DNA of 64,000 nucleotides from Gorsachius magnificus (GCA_034008185.1 CM067084.1:46389099-46453098); one strand, 5' to 3'. Counted from the first letter of the stretch, positions 38,747 to 53,990 are shown. The notes: a model not told the origin generated them from the letters alone. Numbers and translations are program-made.

Positions 38747-41700
38747 AAACATCCTTCACCATTCTTTTTTCAGTGTTTTTAAGATTCTGTTGTATGCTAG
38801 TAGAAACATCTTTGACATGTCTGAGTGGTTGTCTCACACATTTGCCATTGGGCTTTGTTTTTTCCTTTCCCAGATGTTTGCATTTTTAAGTGATTTCCTT
38901 GCCTAGAGCCTATTATTTCTGAAAGAAAAAAAAAAAAAAAGAGCAGGAGGGGAATATTTAAGTTGCTTTTCTTAAAGCACAAGAAAAATAACTTTATTTT
39001 TTCATTTCCTGTTGTATTTTAGAAACTTGTTAGAATTACCCAGGGTATATTAAGATTTACTATCAAACACATAAAGAAATCAAAAAAGAGGAAAAAAACC
39101 AAAGGGGGTTTCACATTTAGTATCATAATCCTTCATATCTGTATACTCTTTAATTTTTTTTTAATTCCAGATATTTTCTTTTGTTGTTTTCTTATTCAGT
39201 ATGTAGAAAGGAGCCACACTGACTCTGTAGAAGAAACTATAAAAGAAACACCTTACAAGGAAGTAATTTCCATTCATTAATACAACACTCTGAACTGATT
39301 AATGAGACCAATATAATTTTGTATTTCAGAAGTAATAGCTTGAATTATTTTTTTCCAAATTATTCATATTTTATTGGCTGTTTATTTTCTATTACATTAC
39401 TTTTCAGATTTATGGAAAGTACTTGTAAAATGAATATATTTTACTGGACAGCTTTATGCATTCGGTGTTACATTTCCGTTTTGCAGCTGAAGACCAATTT
39501 CCTAATTACGCTTATGCACATAGTTGGTTATAGAAGTTTTGGTTTTGTTCTTAGTGTTTTGAGGTCTTTTTCCAAGCTGCTGTGAATTTTGCAGTTACGT
39601 GTTAGGCATGTGCAATGCAGAACTAAGTTTGTGATTTTACAAGTTACAAGTCTAAAACAAGCTGTCATTAAGGTACTCTTGTAGTTCTGAAGATTGCAAC
39701 TTAGCATTGCACCTTGTATCTACAATTGAATTTGAAATAATAAGTTCTAGGTCAGTACCTGGTGGTTGTTAGTACAGAAGCAAAATGTTTGTGGAAACTT
39801 TTCCAAACTGTTGATTGAAATTTCCGTAGTACCTCTGTCCTGCTAAGAGAAAGAGCAAAAGAATACTTTTCTGCCTGGGGCTTTTCTGCTTACATGCCAT
39901 GGAGATAGGAGCTGTATACATTTTTGTTTGTCATTTATAGCCAGGACTTTGTTTTTTGTCTGAACCCAGGGATTTTAAAACATCATTGCAGGAGCCATTT
40001 TCCTCTTGCAAGTAATAAACATGCCACATCCTTAAAAGACAAAGTGTGAGACATGGCTGTAATTGCTCGGTTTTGGTGCCAAGAATAAGTGGTTTGAAGA
40101 AAGCTTAGCACCCTTATCCCTAGGGAGATGTAAATTATCACAGGCCACACCAGACACAGTAACTTCTCACTTGAGCTCTAGTAAACAGCAAGGACATGTC
40201 ACAAGTATAATAGATATTAATAAATCAATATTAAACTATACTTCTTCTGACACATTTATGTTTTTATTAACAGTAATTTTGTACACATATGCACAAATAT
40301 CTATAGTGCAAAGTATTCATATTCCAAGAGCTGTAACGGTGCTGCAAATACCAAAGACAAAGTGAATTGTTCTTTTATTCTGTAAGAGTAGATGCTTTCC
40401 TAGAGCTGTGTGCTCCTCTGTGTGTTCCTATGTAAGGGCAAAAGAAATCATGGGTCACGAGGGACCTTCTTGCTGTCATAGCAGTGAGACTGAACCTAAT
40501 AGCTTTCTTGAATATGCTTTGTTGAGCTTTGCTTTTCAAGTAAGTTTTTATTTGCTCTGTAAGGATTTTTGTGTGCACGTGTTTCCCTGTCCCCACCAAA
40601 AAAGATAAGTAAATACAGTAGAGGAATGATGGATATGGTTAAGCTCAGTCCTTAATGAAATGGCCTTAAGAAACTAATTGATAGACACTGAGGATACTGT
40701 AAGTGGGGAGAAACTCATCCGCATAGAGACTAATCTGCCATTCCCACTCACTCTGTGTGCACAAATCAAAAGAAGATTCAAAATGCATCTCTGTTTGATG
40801 AAAATTATTTCTGATCTACCAACTAGGTTTTTATGGTGTGTATACCAGTAACCAGAATTCCTCTGGTTTTATCAGGAAGAGGAAACTATTAAAAAGCTGA
40901 TAGACACTGCTGGTATTGGTGAAAGACCTGGCCATTAAAGACCTGAGCACTGGCTCTAGGGGGAGAAAATCTAGCATCTTTGTGTATGTTCAGCAAAGAT
41001 CTCTACCAATTACAAATGCAACTTGGAATATCTAGAGAGTTATCTTGTAGGGGGGTTCACATATCCTGTTGTACACAAACCTGATGAGTTGACCAGCTGG
41101 GACTATGAAAACTGACACGAGATTAGCTGTACATGCAACTGTTACAGAAAACCACACTGGCATGAGCAGCAGTACATCAGTCATCAAATCTCTTTCTTGG
41201 GATTTGCTACCATCATCTCTCACTTCAGTATATGAGTCATGTATTTTGATGGCCCAAGCAAATGATTTTCATCTGTATTCTCACAGCGTGAGGAATATTC
41301 AGTAGTGTCCCCACAGCCTATGTTTGGGTGAGGATTGATTATAAACAGTCATAAAGCAGGAATCAGGCCTCTGGCAGATGTGATGTTTTTCTGCAACTTC
41401 ATCTTTTGGAGACATGATAAACAACAATCAACCAATTGGCATTTACTTAAAGAAGCTACAAGGGTCCTACTGGAAAGAAACAATGAAGAAGATTTATGGC
41501 CGGTATCTGAGCTTGAATGAAGCATGGGGCCCAGAGACATTGCAAGTGCCTTCCTTTTATATACTCTCCCACCAGTCTGACTGATCCCCCTGGTTATCAT
41601 CAGAGCTAATCAGAACCAGGACATGCTCATCCATGTAGTTGTCTGTTGGCCAAGGGTAGACTTTTTGCATGCCAGCAACCACAACCAGCTGGGTTTCAGA

Positions 41701-44700
41701 ACAAGTATATCCATCATCTTTCATGGGATGAGGGCTTAAGTTTCTTCTTGTGTCTAGACTTCCAGCATATTGAGGTCTGGCTGGTAGCTGGGTAGGTATT
41801 TTGAAGATAAATTATTCCTTGCCTTTTCAAGAAGTCCTGTACAGTTGGAAAAGGTTCTGAATATAAATCACTGAATGTGAAAATTCTTCAGATTTTCTGT
41901 TTGTCTTTAAAGAAGAGCATATAATACATTTAACATGCCATGAAGAAGTCTAAAATTCATTAGAAGGTCTTCAACCAAACTTTACTGAAATCTATAAAAT
42001 ATTTTGGGATCTAGGCTGGAAGTTTGTGCTGTTGTGGAAGAATATTGCAATGCAGGCATCTTATTTTGTAACTTGCAGCAAACTCTAAAACAGCTCTTAG
42101 CCTCTGATAAGTATCTCATTGGTATTTAGAAATCTGAAAAGTCTTTTTGATGCTATCTACAAAGTCAGGGGTTTACTTTTAAAGGTTCTAAAAAATTAAA
42201 AGAGCAATTTGATTCAATGATTATTATTAAAAGGTAACAACTAAAAGAGGAAAACTTGGAATCAAAACATACCTATTTAAAAATATGTATTCGCACATAC
42301 AGGGCTTTACACTATTTTTATTGCCAGTTTGGGTTACACAATCAGTGCTTCTGTTAGCTTGATAATCTGCTTGTGGTTGTAAATAACTTACACTCACTGG
42401 TGGAGTTGCTGACAGCTATTTGGACTTTCAGCTTTCAGAAATGCTACTAAATATCCATGTTTGCAGCTTCTAAAAGCATTTGCTTCTGGGGTAATTTTTG
42501 CAGCTAATGTACCTCAAAGTCTTCACTCTTTTTTTGTATTTATTTTCTTTAGATGTGTATTTCCAAAGTGTGAATCTCTCCGATAGATTTGATTCTCCTG
42601 AGACTATAAAGCAACCCAGTAGCTTTTGCTGAAAATGTTACCTTGTTTGTGACATTGGTTTATCTTTGTGGAAGACAGAACAGTCTCCTGTAATGCTGTA
42701 TGTAACCTGTGAAATCTCGCACCTTGGGGAAGGGTGCGCACGTGAAATTTTCACTCTTACACCTGCACAGAGCCAGGGAAATTGGGCTGCAGGGAGTTCT
42801 GCAGGGAGTAGGTAGCATGGGTTGCCTGTGCTTCCCCACCCATGGGCTCCCTCTGTGGAAAAGTGATGGAAACTTGACGCATATCAGAAAAAATCTGATA
42901 TTCTGAATATCCCCTCCCATCCCCCACTTTGGCAGCGGTGTGGGGTCACCCCTTGGCAGAACACAAAGCTTACCCTTCCTCCTCCTCTCCGCAAACACAT
43001 TGGTCTGTGCGCTCTTCATCGTAAATTCAGTCTGAGGGCAGAGGACCTTTACTCACCTCTGCCATATCTGTTCAAGTTTCACCCACAGAACATCTTTCAT
43101 TTCAAGAGCAGCACAGAGCTGTTGGGCACGTAAGTGATTCCTGCAGCCCCCTGCGCCTTGGCAGGTATTGTTAACCAGCTTCGGCAGCAAGGCCGCTGGA
43201 CGTACAAAGGTTCTTGCTTGCTTGTGATCACGCTGTAAGCCACTGGCTGTGCCAGGAATAAAAAGAGATTTCCTGACTTACTCTGCTGCAGTCCTACCAC
43301 AAGACAATTCTTCCTCCTGAAATGTTTGGGTTTACCCCCAGTAGTAGTTATAAAAGCATGTTAAATATCAGACTTCTCAGCCTGAGACCATCTGTTTCCC
43401 TTGCAATCACATACCACCCACACACACAGGTTGCTTGTCACCAGCATTGGGGTTACAGCAGAAGACCAAAAAGAAAGGCATTTTCCCATACGATAGTTTA
43501 ACCAGAAGATGGACCAGGGAAATGTGTTCAGGTGGAGGGGGCGTGATTATGCTAGAAGTAAAGGGGTGTTTCCCCAGGAGTAGAAGGCAGCAGGCTTCCA
43601 AGGACTCCAGTGATTCAGCTCTCTGGCTTTATGTCTGTGTAAGATCGTCTCCCTTGACTGTAGCATAGGTTGCTTTATAAATCAGCAGTGTTACATGGTC
43701 AGCAAGCTGCCTTTGTAAGTGCTCTCCCAGCATACCAAGAAATGCTTTTGCCAAATGTGTTACTGGTGGAATGACAGCTGTTAGGCTTAAAGGGAGTTTA
43801 TACATTTTCTGCACATTAAATAAGTTGAAACTCAAATTCTGTTTATGTAGAAATTAGATTACTATTAGGAGGTTTCAGATCAGTGGGTTTTTTTAAGAAC
43901 TAAATAATATGCAGAATTTCTAATCCTGCTAGAAGGACATAGAATTGTAATGAATCATTTTATTTAGCCTTTGCTTATCCCAGAAGAAGCAGCAATGTTT
44001 CTTTTGCTTCTGCAATGGCCTGGGAAGGCAGGAGCATCGTGGAATTCAACTTGCATTTGCTAACAGTATATGGGAGATTTCATCACTTTGCACTGCACCA
44101 TGGTGGTGATTTACTCCATGCTTATCTGTGTATTTTTGCCATTGTTTCAAAAACATGTATTTTAGCTCTGCTCTTTTTGGGTCTTTATGTGTATACTATC
44201 TAGTTGGCTACTTAAATCAAAGGGTATAGTTGTGAGCTGTGATTTCTCTACCTTTTATCTGTTCTGTCAGTGTCTGTCTTAGAACTATAGCAGTGTTATT
44301 AAAAGGAAGAGCTTACTAAGACATGAATCAGCCATGGTTTTTTGAGGCACTTGGTTCAGGCGAAAAGCTGTAAAGTTTAGCTAGAAACTGATATAAAAGA
44401 TCACCTGCTGGAAACAGCTTTGGAGCAGCAACGCAACTAGGACATAATGAAAATATGTACGGGAAAAGGCAAAGCCTACAGTAATTTATTAAAATATATA
44501 TGGAATTTAAATGGAAGAAAGGCTAATTTTCACAATTTGCTGATTTACACATTTAAAAAATATTTCTCGAATTTCTTCCCCAGCTTTTTTTTTATTATTG
44601 GACATAATTGTTTATTATCATTAATTATAATACAGTCTGTTTAAGCTGCTCAGCATACTGTCCTTTGCAGCATTTGCAGAATAAACAGTGAACACATACA

Positions 44701-47700
44701 GGTGTCTAATTAAATCACTCCCTTTGTCATCTGATACCTCTGAAATTATCATAGATTTACTTCAAATGCTATGCTAGATATGGGAGAGTTTTGTTGATAA
44801 GTTACATGAACTGAGACAGACAGACTGAAAGGTAGGTTTTGTTTCAACTCTTAGCATTTCAAGGTTTATGTTTGATTTGAGGGTTAATGACTCTATCTTC
44901 CTTCCGAAAAGGGAAGCAGCTGTACTGGAAACGCAGAACATCTTTTAAGAAATGTTTTGCAATGGATTTGTTCTTTTGATTGATACTTAACTAGACTTGA
45001 TTGTCATTAGAATAGAATAATATCTTACTAAAATCAAGAGGTTTGGTTTTTGGTTTTTTTTTAAATTAAGGAGGAAGAGCAAAATTCTAATTCGCATGTA
45101 AGCCTAAAAAGCTAATTTAAAGTCATTAGAGAACAATAGTACCTCAGTTTGCTATTGTGGAGATCTCCCCCTCTTATGCCTTTCTCTTCCCTGGCACAGT
45201 AGGAAAAAAAGTGTTTAAAATTTTGGAAGCTTGGTTCCCTATTCTTTTGCTCTCATGATCTGCATATTCCTTATACTTGATAACAGATAGATCAATTAAT
45301 CGATCTGGAGACCAAAATTCGTCTGGTGACCTACTGCTTTATTTCTCTCTTGCTCTAAGGCCCAAGCTGCAGTCTGTAAGAATTTTTACCTTTAACTGTA
45401 GAGGCCAGGATTAAGTTCCTTTTTAAAAAGTGCAGGCTGTAGAGTGAGCATCTTACTTCTGTGTTTTCCATAAAAGTTTGGTTATTAGGATTTTCTAATA
45501 AAATTGTATATACTTTTTCATTTTTCTTAGAATTTTTCTCTTAGCTGTTCACTTTTGCGTCTCTTCCGTGTATTACTCATTCAACCTCTTCTCTGTGCAA
45601 TTCTACCATTTTTTCCCCCCATGGTTTTCTTTTCATCTCACTGCCCCTCTTCCTTTTTCATTTCCTCCAAAGCAAAACATGAATCTCTCTTATCTGAGTT
45701 CCTTCAAATCTGATGAAACAAACTCACCTATTTGTGCTTAGAAGTTTTATATTGTGTTTTCCCATTCCTAGCTTATCTTTCACGGATTTTATTAGTGTGG
45801 CCTTGTGTTCCCAGACAAGGCTGAGCATGCAGAAATTGCTCAAGAATTTCATCACTTATAATGAACTAATTTCAAACTACTTTTGGATTTGTAAATTTAC
45901 AAAATGCTCAAGAGGCGCCATTAACCTTAACAAGTCCATGACAAAAATTCAGTTGACTTAGTGACAAATTTCCCCCCTGGCTCTTGGAATTGAGGAAGTC
46001 TAGTGGTTTGCTCCTTCTTCATGGATGTCACCCATATGTCAGTAAAAGTCAGGTTTAGTAAGTAGGAAAAGAGCCTTTAGATGCTATTTTATTTGTTGGG
46101 AAGAAAGGCAGTTTTTTGCTGCACTGGTTGTGTCAGCTGTAAGCATTACACAATCATGACTTGTGAGTGTATTTGTTCAAGTTAAAGGTTTTGAAAGTTT
46201 GGAGGTTTGTAACCTGTACAGTAGTAACTGTGCTTCTAAAGTAAATAGCTTTGGCAATTGTTTTTCTTGGAAGTGTTAAGAAGTAAAATCAGAACACAAA
46301 GAAAAATATACAGTCGTAGCTCACTTTGGATTAATGATTTTGGATAGGAACCAAAATTATCCAACACTTGCAAATGCTAGGAAATCTATTAAGAAGTCAT
46401 ACATCAAACTTCACGATCCATACCACACTCCAGTTAAACATGTGGTATGAAATGAGTAGATATATTAACACACTGTCATTTTGCCTGAATTAGGATTATA
46501 GAACTTACTCATCTTACAGCTGAAGCGTGGTACTTCTTTTTTACATAATTTATTTATAAATCACAATTTTTGCAGTCAAAATTAAGTGGGTGACTGTATT
46601 TCGTATAAACATAAGGTGCCAGATGAGCGAAGCAGGAAATGGGATACCCCACGTCATTTTACCTGTCTTTTACATGCAGGTTTTGGCTATGTTCTCAGAG
46701 ATTTTTCAGATGCATTCCAAGTCCCCATGTCAGCATTTTGGAAAACTGAATTTTTCCTCCCCCTACAAAGTCGTTCAGCTGGACTTCTCCACTTGTGTTT
46801 CATGTTTTGTTTTCTTTCAATGAAAACCTGAATTCTCTGGTTAAAAAGCTAGCCTTCAATTTGTGAAGATTGAAGAAGATTATCTGAAGCTAGCAGTAGT
46901 CGCATAACTTTCTCACTTCTGACTCTGAACAAGGAAGAAGGATGATCTGTTTAATGAAGATGCAGAAAAGTCTGTTCTGAACAGAAACAAGTGTGACTTC
47001 AAGTGACGCCTATGGGCTTGATGATCCCCAGCCCCAGGGACTATTGCTCTGGGAGACTGCTATCCCCTGAGGGGAAAAAACCTGAGCCCACAGTCCTGCC
47101 AAACATCCGAATCCCACTGCAGGGAAGCCAGGCCAGGAGCACACCACTAAAGGTTGCATTATTATATTTTGAATCTCTGCATAATGTAAGCAGAATGTCA
47201 TTTTTGTGTCTCAAGGGAGCAAGCTTTTGTCATTTCTCCCTGTTTGATAGCATCTTTTCCCAGTTTGATGTACAGGTAAATTGCTGGAAATAAGTCAATG
47301 ACATTTTACCATTGGAGGGTTCTGTTTGGTTTCACAGACCTTAGGTCCTAAATAGAGAACAGAAATAATGTCTATTAGTATCCCTGCTAACTACTGTGTG
47401 GGTTAGCCTGGGGTGGAAGGAGATGGTGTTGACAGCAGGATTGCAAGTACACTGTTGCCTCTAGTTCATTCTGTGTGCATAGTTGCCATTATGTGTTTTA
47501 TATTATCTTTTTTATTTATTTTTCTTGTAAAGCACAATCCTAAGTGTGTTACCCCAGTAGGTTAAATTTCAGTTTACTTTAACAGCATTCGTATACTTTT
47601 CTGTTTTCATCTTTCTTCTTAAATCCCTCTGGGGATAGAGAGGCCACTATTAGGAAGGTTGTTTGCTGAACTAGTTCCACCATAGCTTTTTTCACTGAAG

Positions 47701-49548
47701 CTGAAATATTTGTCTCTGTTTCAGCTTTCATAAGGCGATTAAGCCATCCTCAACTCAGTTGAAAACGTGCAAAGTTTTAGTTTACTTTGTTGCTTAAAAT
47801 GTGTGCCTTGTGGGTGACAGCATCTTCATCAGTTTTCCTTGATCCAGGTGAATTCGTTCTCCCAACCTGAGCTCTTTCACCCTATATGCTTTTGTAACTA
47901 CCTTTCGTTAGATGGTCTCTTATACGGTACCATAGAAAAGAAGGCACGTGTTGTTATATGGTATTTAAATTAAACAGATTTTGCCTGCCGTAATACTGAT
48001 AATGTGTTACACATGTATTGAAGGGGTTAATGGAGCGATTGCAGGCTGGAGGTGAATATGTTGGAATGCTTTGAGAATCGATTCCAGCTAATGGAAAAAA
48101 ATGTTTTAAAAGTGAGCTGGTTCAGTTCCCACAGTGAACAACAGAGAGTGGAAACAACATTTAATAAACCTTTCAGAAGTAAATCCTCCGATTTTTCCTT
48201 TCACCACCATCTGTGGAAGAAATGCCTGCTCTCTTCTCAATGGGCAGTATTTCTTCCTGCAGTGTATTTGCCTTACTCTGTTAGGTATCAAGAGAAAGCT
48301 CTTTATGTCTTTGGACAAAAAAAATATGTGAAAAATATGTTCTGTTCATACATCCTCTAAGACTTATGTCTTATTGACTTTGCACATTTTTGTTTAAAAA
48401 GCAGGTTGACCAAAAGTAACCAACCCTAAGATTCCTTCTCAACTGCCCCTAGCTGTCTGGTTTCCAGTAAATTGTAGAATTTTTAACTATATGCGTCTTG
48501 TTTTACAAAGATGGGTGCTGCAAATGAAAATCTCTGTTGTACTTGGACTATGGGGGAACGTTGCATCTTCTGATTTATCTGTGTGTCACCTCTGTTTTAA
48601 AAATTAAGGTATTTACAAGATTTGGCAAACATAACCTGTCACTTGTGAAAATAATACATGATTGCATTTGTTGTTGTTTGGGTTTGGTTTTTTTTACTAT
48701 GTAGTTCTCATGCAGAGTTGAGGGGCTTACAGTAATATTTTTGCATTGCTAATCAAGATGATTATATACAGATTTAAATTAAGGAAGAGATTTTGTTCTA
48801 TCAATAAACCTCACTGAAAAATCCAAGTTTTATTTTGCATTTGAGAATTGGCATGATTTTAAATGCGGGGCATATTTGTTGTGAACCATGAGCAGTCTTT
48901 ATGAAACCTGAAGAAGATTTGTGAAAACAGCCTGTAATAAAAATCACACATGCTTCATAAAACACTACTTGATAGATATCACTTGCACCATTAAGAACTA
49001 AACAACAAAGGATGTAATTTCAGTTCTGGCATGCAATATTAATCGAAAGCCTTTAAAGCATCTTGCTGATGGGAACTATGACAACATGACATTGAAGAAT
49101 TACAAACTAGAGACATCTATCTTAATCAGATTTTCAAAGTAAATGCCATAAAATAGAAAGTTATTTTATTTATCTTCACAGGGTCACATATCATATAGGG
49201 TATATAGCTTTTTAGCTTGTTTATGTTAAAGATACCAGGGACAAAAAATTCTGCCTGTCAAGTATGTTTAAAGTTCCGTTCATATACTTTAGAAACTTTT
49301 TGTGAAAACATTGTTAGTAACTCATGGTTTCTGAGGAGCTCCTGCTACTCCTCTCCTCTTGCCATCTGGTAGAACTTAGATGGACACTTACCATGTGTGC
49401 ACCATGAGACCATTTTGAGTCCTTCACAACCAAGTAAGTCTTTCTTCCCTTTCACAGCAGAAGTCTTTATTTCTCTTTAAAAAGTAATGTTGAGATTTAA
49501 AGAAAAATGTGTAATGAGAATAACAAAATTCAGGTTTTCTTTATAGTT

Positions 49549-50140
49549 CGTCATGATTTAATCCCAGCTGGCAACTCAGCACCTCACAGCCGCTTGCTCA
49601 CTTCCCCCACACTGGGATGGGGGAGGGAATCGGAAGGGTAAGTGAGAAAACTCATGGGTTGAGATGAAGACAGTTTAATAGGGAAAGCAAAAGCCGTGTG
49701 CACAAGCAAAGCAAACGAAGGAATTCATTCCCTACTTCCTATCGGCAGGCAGGTGTTCAGCCATCACCAGGCAAGCAGGGCTCCATCATACTTCACAGTT
49801 ACTTGGGAAGACAAATGCCATCACTCCAAACATTCCCCCCCCCCCTTCCTTTTTCTTTCCCCAGCTTTATACATGCTGACCATGATGTGATATGGTATGG
49901 GATTTGGTCAGTGGAGGTCAGCAGTCCCAGCTGTGTCCCCTCCCAGCTTCTTGTGCACTCCCAGCCTCTCGCTGGAAGGGCAGTATGAGAAGCGGAAAAG
50001 TTCTTGACTTAGTGTAAACACTGCTTAGCAACAACTAAAACATCTGTGCATTATCAACCTTAATCTCCTCCTAAATCCAAAACAGCACTATACCAGGTAC
50101 TAGGAAGAAAATTAACTCTGTTCCAGCCAAACTTAGGATG
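49549..50140 (-). mobile_element. Solo LTR of an avian endogenous retrovirus (antisense)
   Basis: About 592 bp resembling a widespread bird ERV long terminal repeat, read on the minus strand from about 50140 to 49549. Seen: imperfect inverted ends (left cgtcatgattt, right aaacttaggatg, both decayed from TGTC..TGGTTT-like termini), a minus-strand TATAAA at 49871-49866, and a minus-strand ATTAAA polyadenylation-type signal at 49679-49674 about 190 bp further on, giving the expected U3-R-U5 layout. No gag, pol or env sequence flanks it, so it is a solo LTR left by recombination. No flanking direct repeat is evident, and substitutions plus a C11 run indicate age. Family name not assigned with certainty (ERVL or ERVK type). 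Confidence 0.75.
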
Positions 50141-50317
50141 CATAAGCAAGGCAATGCAATCTTGCAGAGCATATCCTGCAGTTAAATTGGCTGGTAGTTT
50201 CTCACTCATGGGTCGTTTGACAGGTTGTCAGACCCTACAGGCAGTGTACTGATGAGGAGACAAACATTGGCCCGCTTTGATCAAGCTACTTTTTCCCATT
50301 TTATATTGTAACAGTAT

Positions 50318-50332
50318 ACACACACACACACA
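50318..50332. repeat. (AC)n microsatellite
   Basis: Perfect AC run of about 15 bp, some 180 bp from the solo LTR. Confidence 0.85.
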
Positions 50333-53300
50333 AGATGCATATCTTGATCAAAGTGTCTGTGTCACTTCTCCACATTCTTGTCACTATGGAGCTAGCACAG
50401 AAGCACAGAGTGCTTCAAGAGGAAGTCAGCAGCAGCAGCTGTGGGTTAATTCTGTTTCCATCTGTATGTCCATTAATTGTAAAGCAAGCAGAAAGGGATA
50501 GTGCAGGCTGACAACAAATCAAAGTGAAAGGGCTCTCCTGTGGTGGTAGGCGCTGTGTCACCTCATTCCTTGGGTTGAGTATGTGGTTTGGATCCTTAAA
50601 GCAGTTGGCAGGGCAGAGCCAATTTGGACATGGGTAAGATTAAACAAATACTTGGGATTAACCACAAAATGAGCAGATACAGGAAGTTGTCTTGGATTGC
50701 CACTATAGCTTATAGTAAATGGTCAGAAAGGAAACTTTGAATCTTGCACACCTTGGCAGGAAAAGTACGCTGAAGCAGTGGTTCATTCAAAATACAGATC
50801 TGCTTTAATTACAAATGAACACCGAAATACACGTTTTTTTCTCTAAACCCATAGCCTTCTTTTTGTTGTTATTAATTAAATATAGCTTCTCATGAAAGGT
50901 CCTCCCAGACCAGAGACCTCTAGAATGAATGGCTTTTCTTGCCTGCAGAATCACTGAAGCCCTGGCCATAGTGATGCAAGTAGCCTGTCTTACCCCTCCA
51001 TAAGCAGGGACTTAAAAAAAAAACAAAAAAAAGAGCTGCTTTGGGAGCTCTAGGAATAATTGAGCCATAATACCCACTCTCTTCAACTTGCAGGGATTTC
51101 CAAGGTAAATCCCACTTCTGCTTACAGTACTTCTGGAGATATGTCCATGTGTCAATTAGGTATAATTTCAAGTCCATCAAAGTGTTTTATTGAGGAAATC
51201 AATCAGTTCTTATGGAAATGACTTCTGACTGCTAGCAATCAGGGGCTAGCAGACTGGGGACCAGTGACATGGAAATGAAAGGTTATCTTTTTGTTACCAG
51301 TTTTCTAAAACATTCAGTCTACTCCAGCAGCTTACTTCTGATATATGTTATGGATATTTGCTTTACCATGGCAGAGACTTTTCTAAAGAGAGAGGGGAAA
51401 AAAGGAGCAATCTGACTAGAAAGAGTTAAGACTCTTGCAGACGTAGATATTGAATTACATTATATGCACATTTGAAATGTTTATATTATAATGGAAGTCT
51501 TCGCTTTTGTGTTTGTCATGGAAACTCAAAGTTAATGTTAATTATACACTATTAAAAAGCCTAATCCTTATCAAATGGAAATCACCTCTTTTTCCTAGAT
51601 GAGTAGCTAGCTGACAGGTCTTAGTGATCTGTCTGTTTTAGAAAGGCTATCACACAAAATGTGCAACAAATTACTTTTTTTCATGGATACTTGGTCTGCT
51701 TTTCTCCTCCTGAATTAACCCCTGTCCCCCAAATGGCAGTAGTTATTGTAAATGTCCCTCTCTCCTTACTTTTTACTTTCACATGTGTTTTTCTGTATTC
51801 TTTCATATGCTGTTCAAATTCTGTAACAATTAAATGATAAAATTAATTAAATGTAGATTACTTTCTGAAAAAAGAAAAAAGGTTTTGTGAAAGGCTACAG
51901 AGTGCATGTAATTTACCTCTACAATTGAAATGGCTGCTTTGCTTCACTGTGGTTCCCTAGGGTAAATAACAATTTAAATATGTTTTGAAAAATTCATGTA
52001 ACTCCAGTAAGACAGCTTTCTACCCATTTTCTTGTGACTTTTCCGAGTTCTGTACATATGTTCTCATGCATAATTATCCGATGCTGACTTATGCAGCAAA
52101 TGCCTCAAAAACGTGGCCTTTTTTTTGTTGCACCTGAACAACTTGGCTGCACAGGCTGGTTGCTGGGCTAATTTACATTTGCTTCTTGCTACAGAAATCT
52201 TCTCTTTAAGATGAATGGGATTGTTCTACAGTCATTAAGGTCCAGACCGAACAAGCAAGTTTTAATTAAAACTTACCATTTTAGACATAAGCCCACCTGT
52301 ACCCTTACCTGCTTATTTTTAGTGTAAACCAGACATTCTCATTTAGATTAAATCAATTAGGATAGCATTTAAAATCCAATTTAAAGCAAAGCAACTGTAA
52401 CTTTGTGTGATAGTTTTTAAGTATTTCAACACAATTGTGCTTTATCAGCTTTGAATGCTCTTTCTTCTTCCTGATAGTCTGTAAGAAACTCCCAGTGTAT
52501 TTATCAGTTCCTTAATTATGAAAAGCAAAAAACCCAGTACTTTTCCGTCTCTGATGCTGATTTCTCAGGAGACCAGTGTCAATCATTTAATATATATGCC
52601 TCAGTTTCCCTGCATGCGCAATGAGAATATTTTCATAGTGTCACAGGGATGTTGAGAGGCTTAGTTACTACGTAAAACTGATAGCTTTTTGTGAAAGTTG
52701 CACTAATACTGAAAGCTGTTCTTTAGCTATTAACTCCTTAAAAGAGGAGTAAAAAAAGGGAATCTGGCTCCGACCGAAGAACAGTATTCAAAACATGACT
52801 GTTGTGATGATTATATCTTCCTCATGAATCGGTGGTGCAAGATTGAAGTTTCTGTTAGAAGTTGCATGGCAATCAGAAGAACTGTGGATTCAGGAAATCT
52901 GGCAGGTTGAAGGAAAGATCGAAAGAGCAGTCCTCAGTGATCTCTCACTCAGAGTGACAACACAGGACTGAGGAAATTTGGAGGAATATAGATTTTTAGC
53001 TCCTGATTTATGGAAAATCTAATCTTGTTAGGCTCAATTCTACCTGTAGCTCTTGCACAATTAGAAGAAGAATAAATCATTCCAGATTTTTCAAGCATTT
53101 CTGACTCTGTGGAGGCTGTAGATTCCCTGCCAATTGAAGTCGCCCTTGGACACTAGAAAACATCACCTGGCAGCATCCTATGGAGAGAGACAGTGGGCTT
53201 CGAGGATGTGTGATCTTTGCAAAGTTGCACTTGCTATGCTTTCTGGGTCCCTTCTAGCCTACGCCTTATGGTTACAAGCCCATCCCACAACTCTTAATTT

Positions 53301-53990
53301 ATTTTATATGTTACTCTGTAGTTTCAGCGTCAGTAATCTTTATACGTTGTATATCTGAAGGGCTTTGTAGGTTCATAGTAAATTTCAGGGGGAATAACGT
53401 AAATCCCAAACAGTGGCCCTGAGTAGCTGGCCTATGGGCTGAGGAATAGTTTCACTCCTCCAGCATGTTATCGGTGTATTTACTAGATCTATGCATTTCT
53501 CTTTACAGAGCCTTTACTATCCCTCTTCCTCGCTAGTAGAGTGTGTGGGAAGGTCTGACATCTACCTGAGGCAAGCCTGCAGGCCTGGCATAGTCCCCTT
53601 ACTAACACACCCACCTTTGTGCAAAAGAACAACATTATTTTATCCTCTGCTTTGTCTTTAGCAGAGGATGGTGCAAGATCTTTAGTAGTAAAAATGATAA
53701 GTTAAAAGATTGGTTTTCAGCTGAGATTTTAAATGAAAAGAGAAATTAATGAAGAAGAGGGATGTCAGAATAATGTTTCAGCCGGTAGGAGCTACAGAGG
53801 AGGACCATGTTGCACTGATCATGGCAACACTGTTCAACAAGGCTAGGCAGGTAGGAGAGTCAAAAAAGGGAATAACGACAAAAAGTCAGGTCCTTAGGAC
53901 AATTTTGTTAAGTAATTTATCTGATTAAAAATAAGTTATTGAAAATTATTTAATTTCACTTGTAATTTTTCTGACGTGTAATTAATCATT

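Noticed and set aside
42660..43020. A GC-richer segment with a 119-codon minus ORF, considered as a second LTR.
   Set aside because: No terminal inverted repeats, TATA box or poly(A) arrangement and no recognised family.
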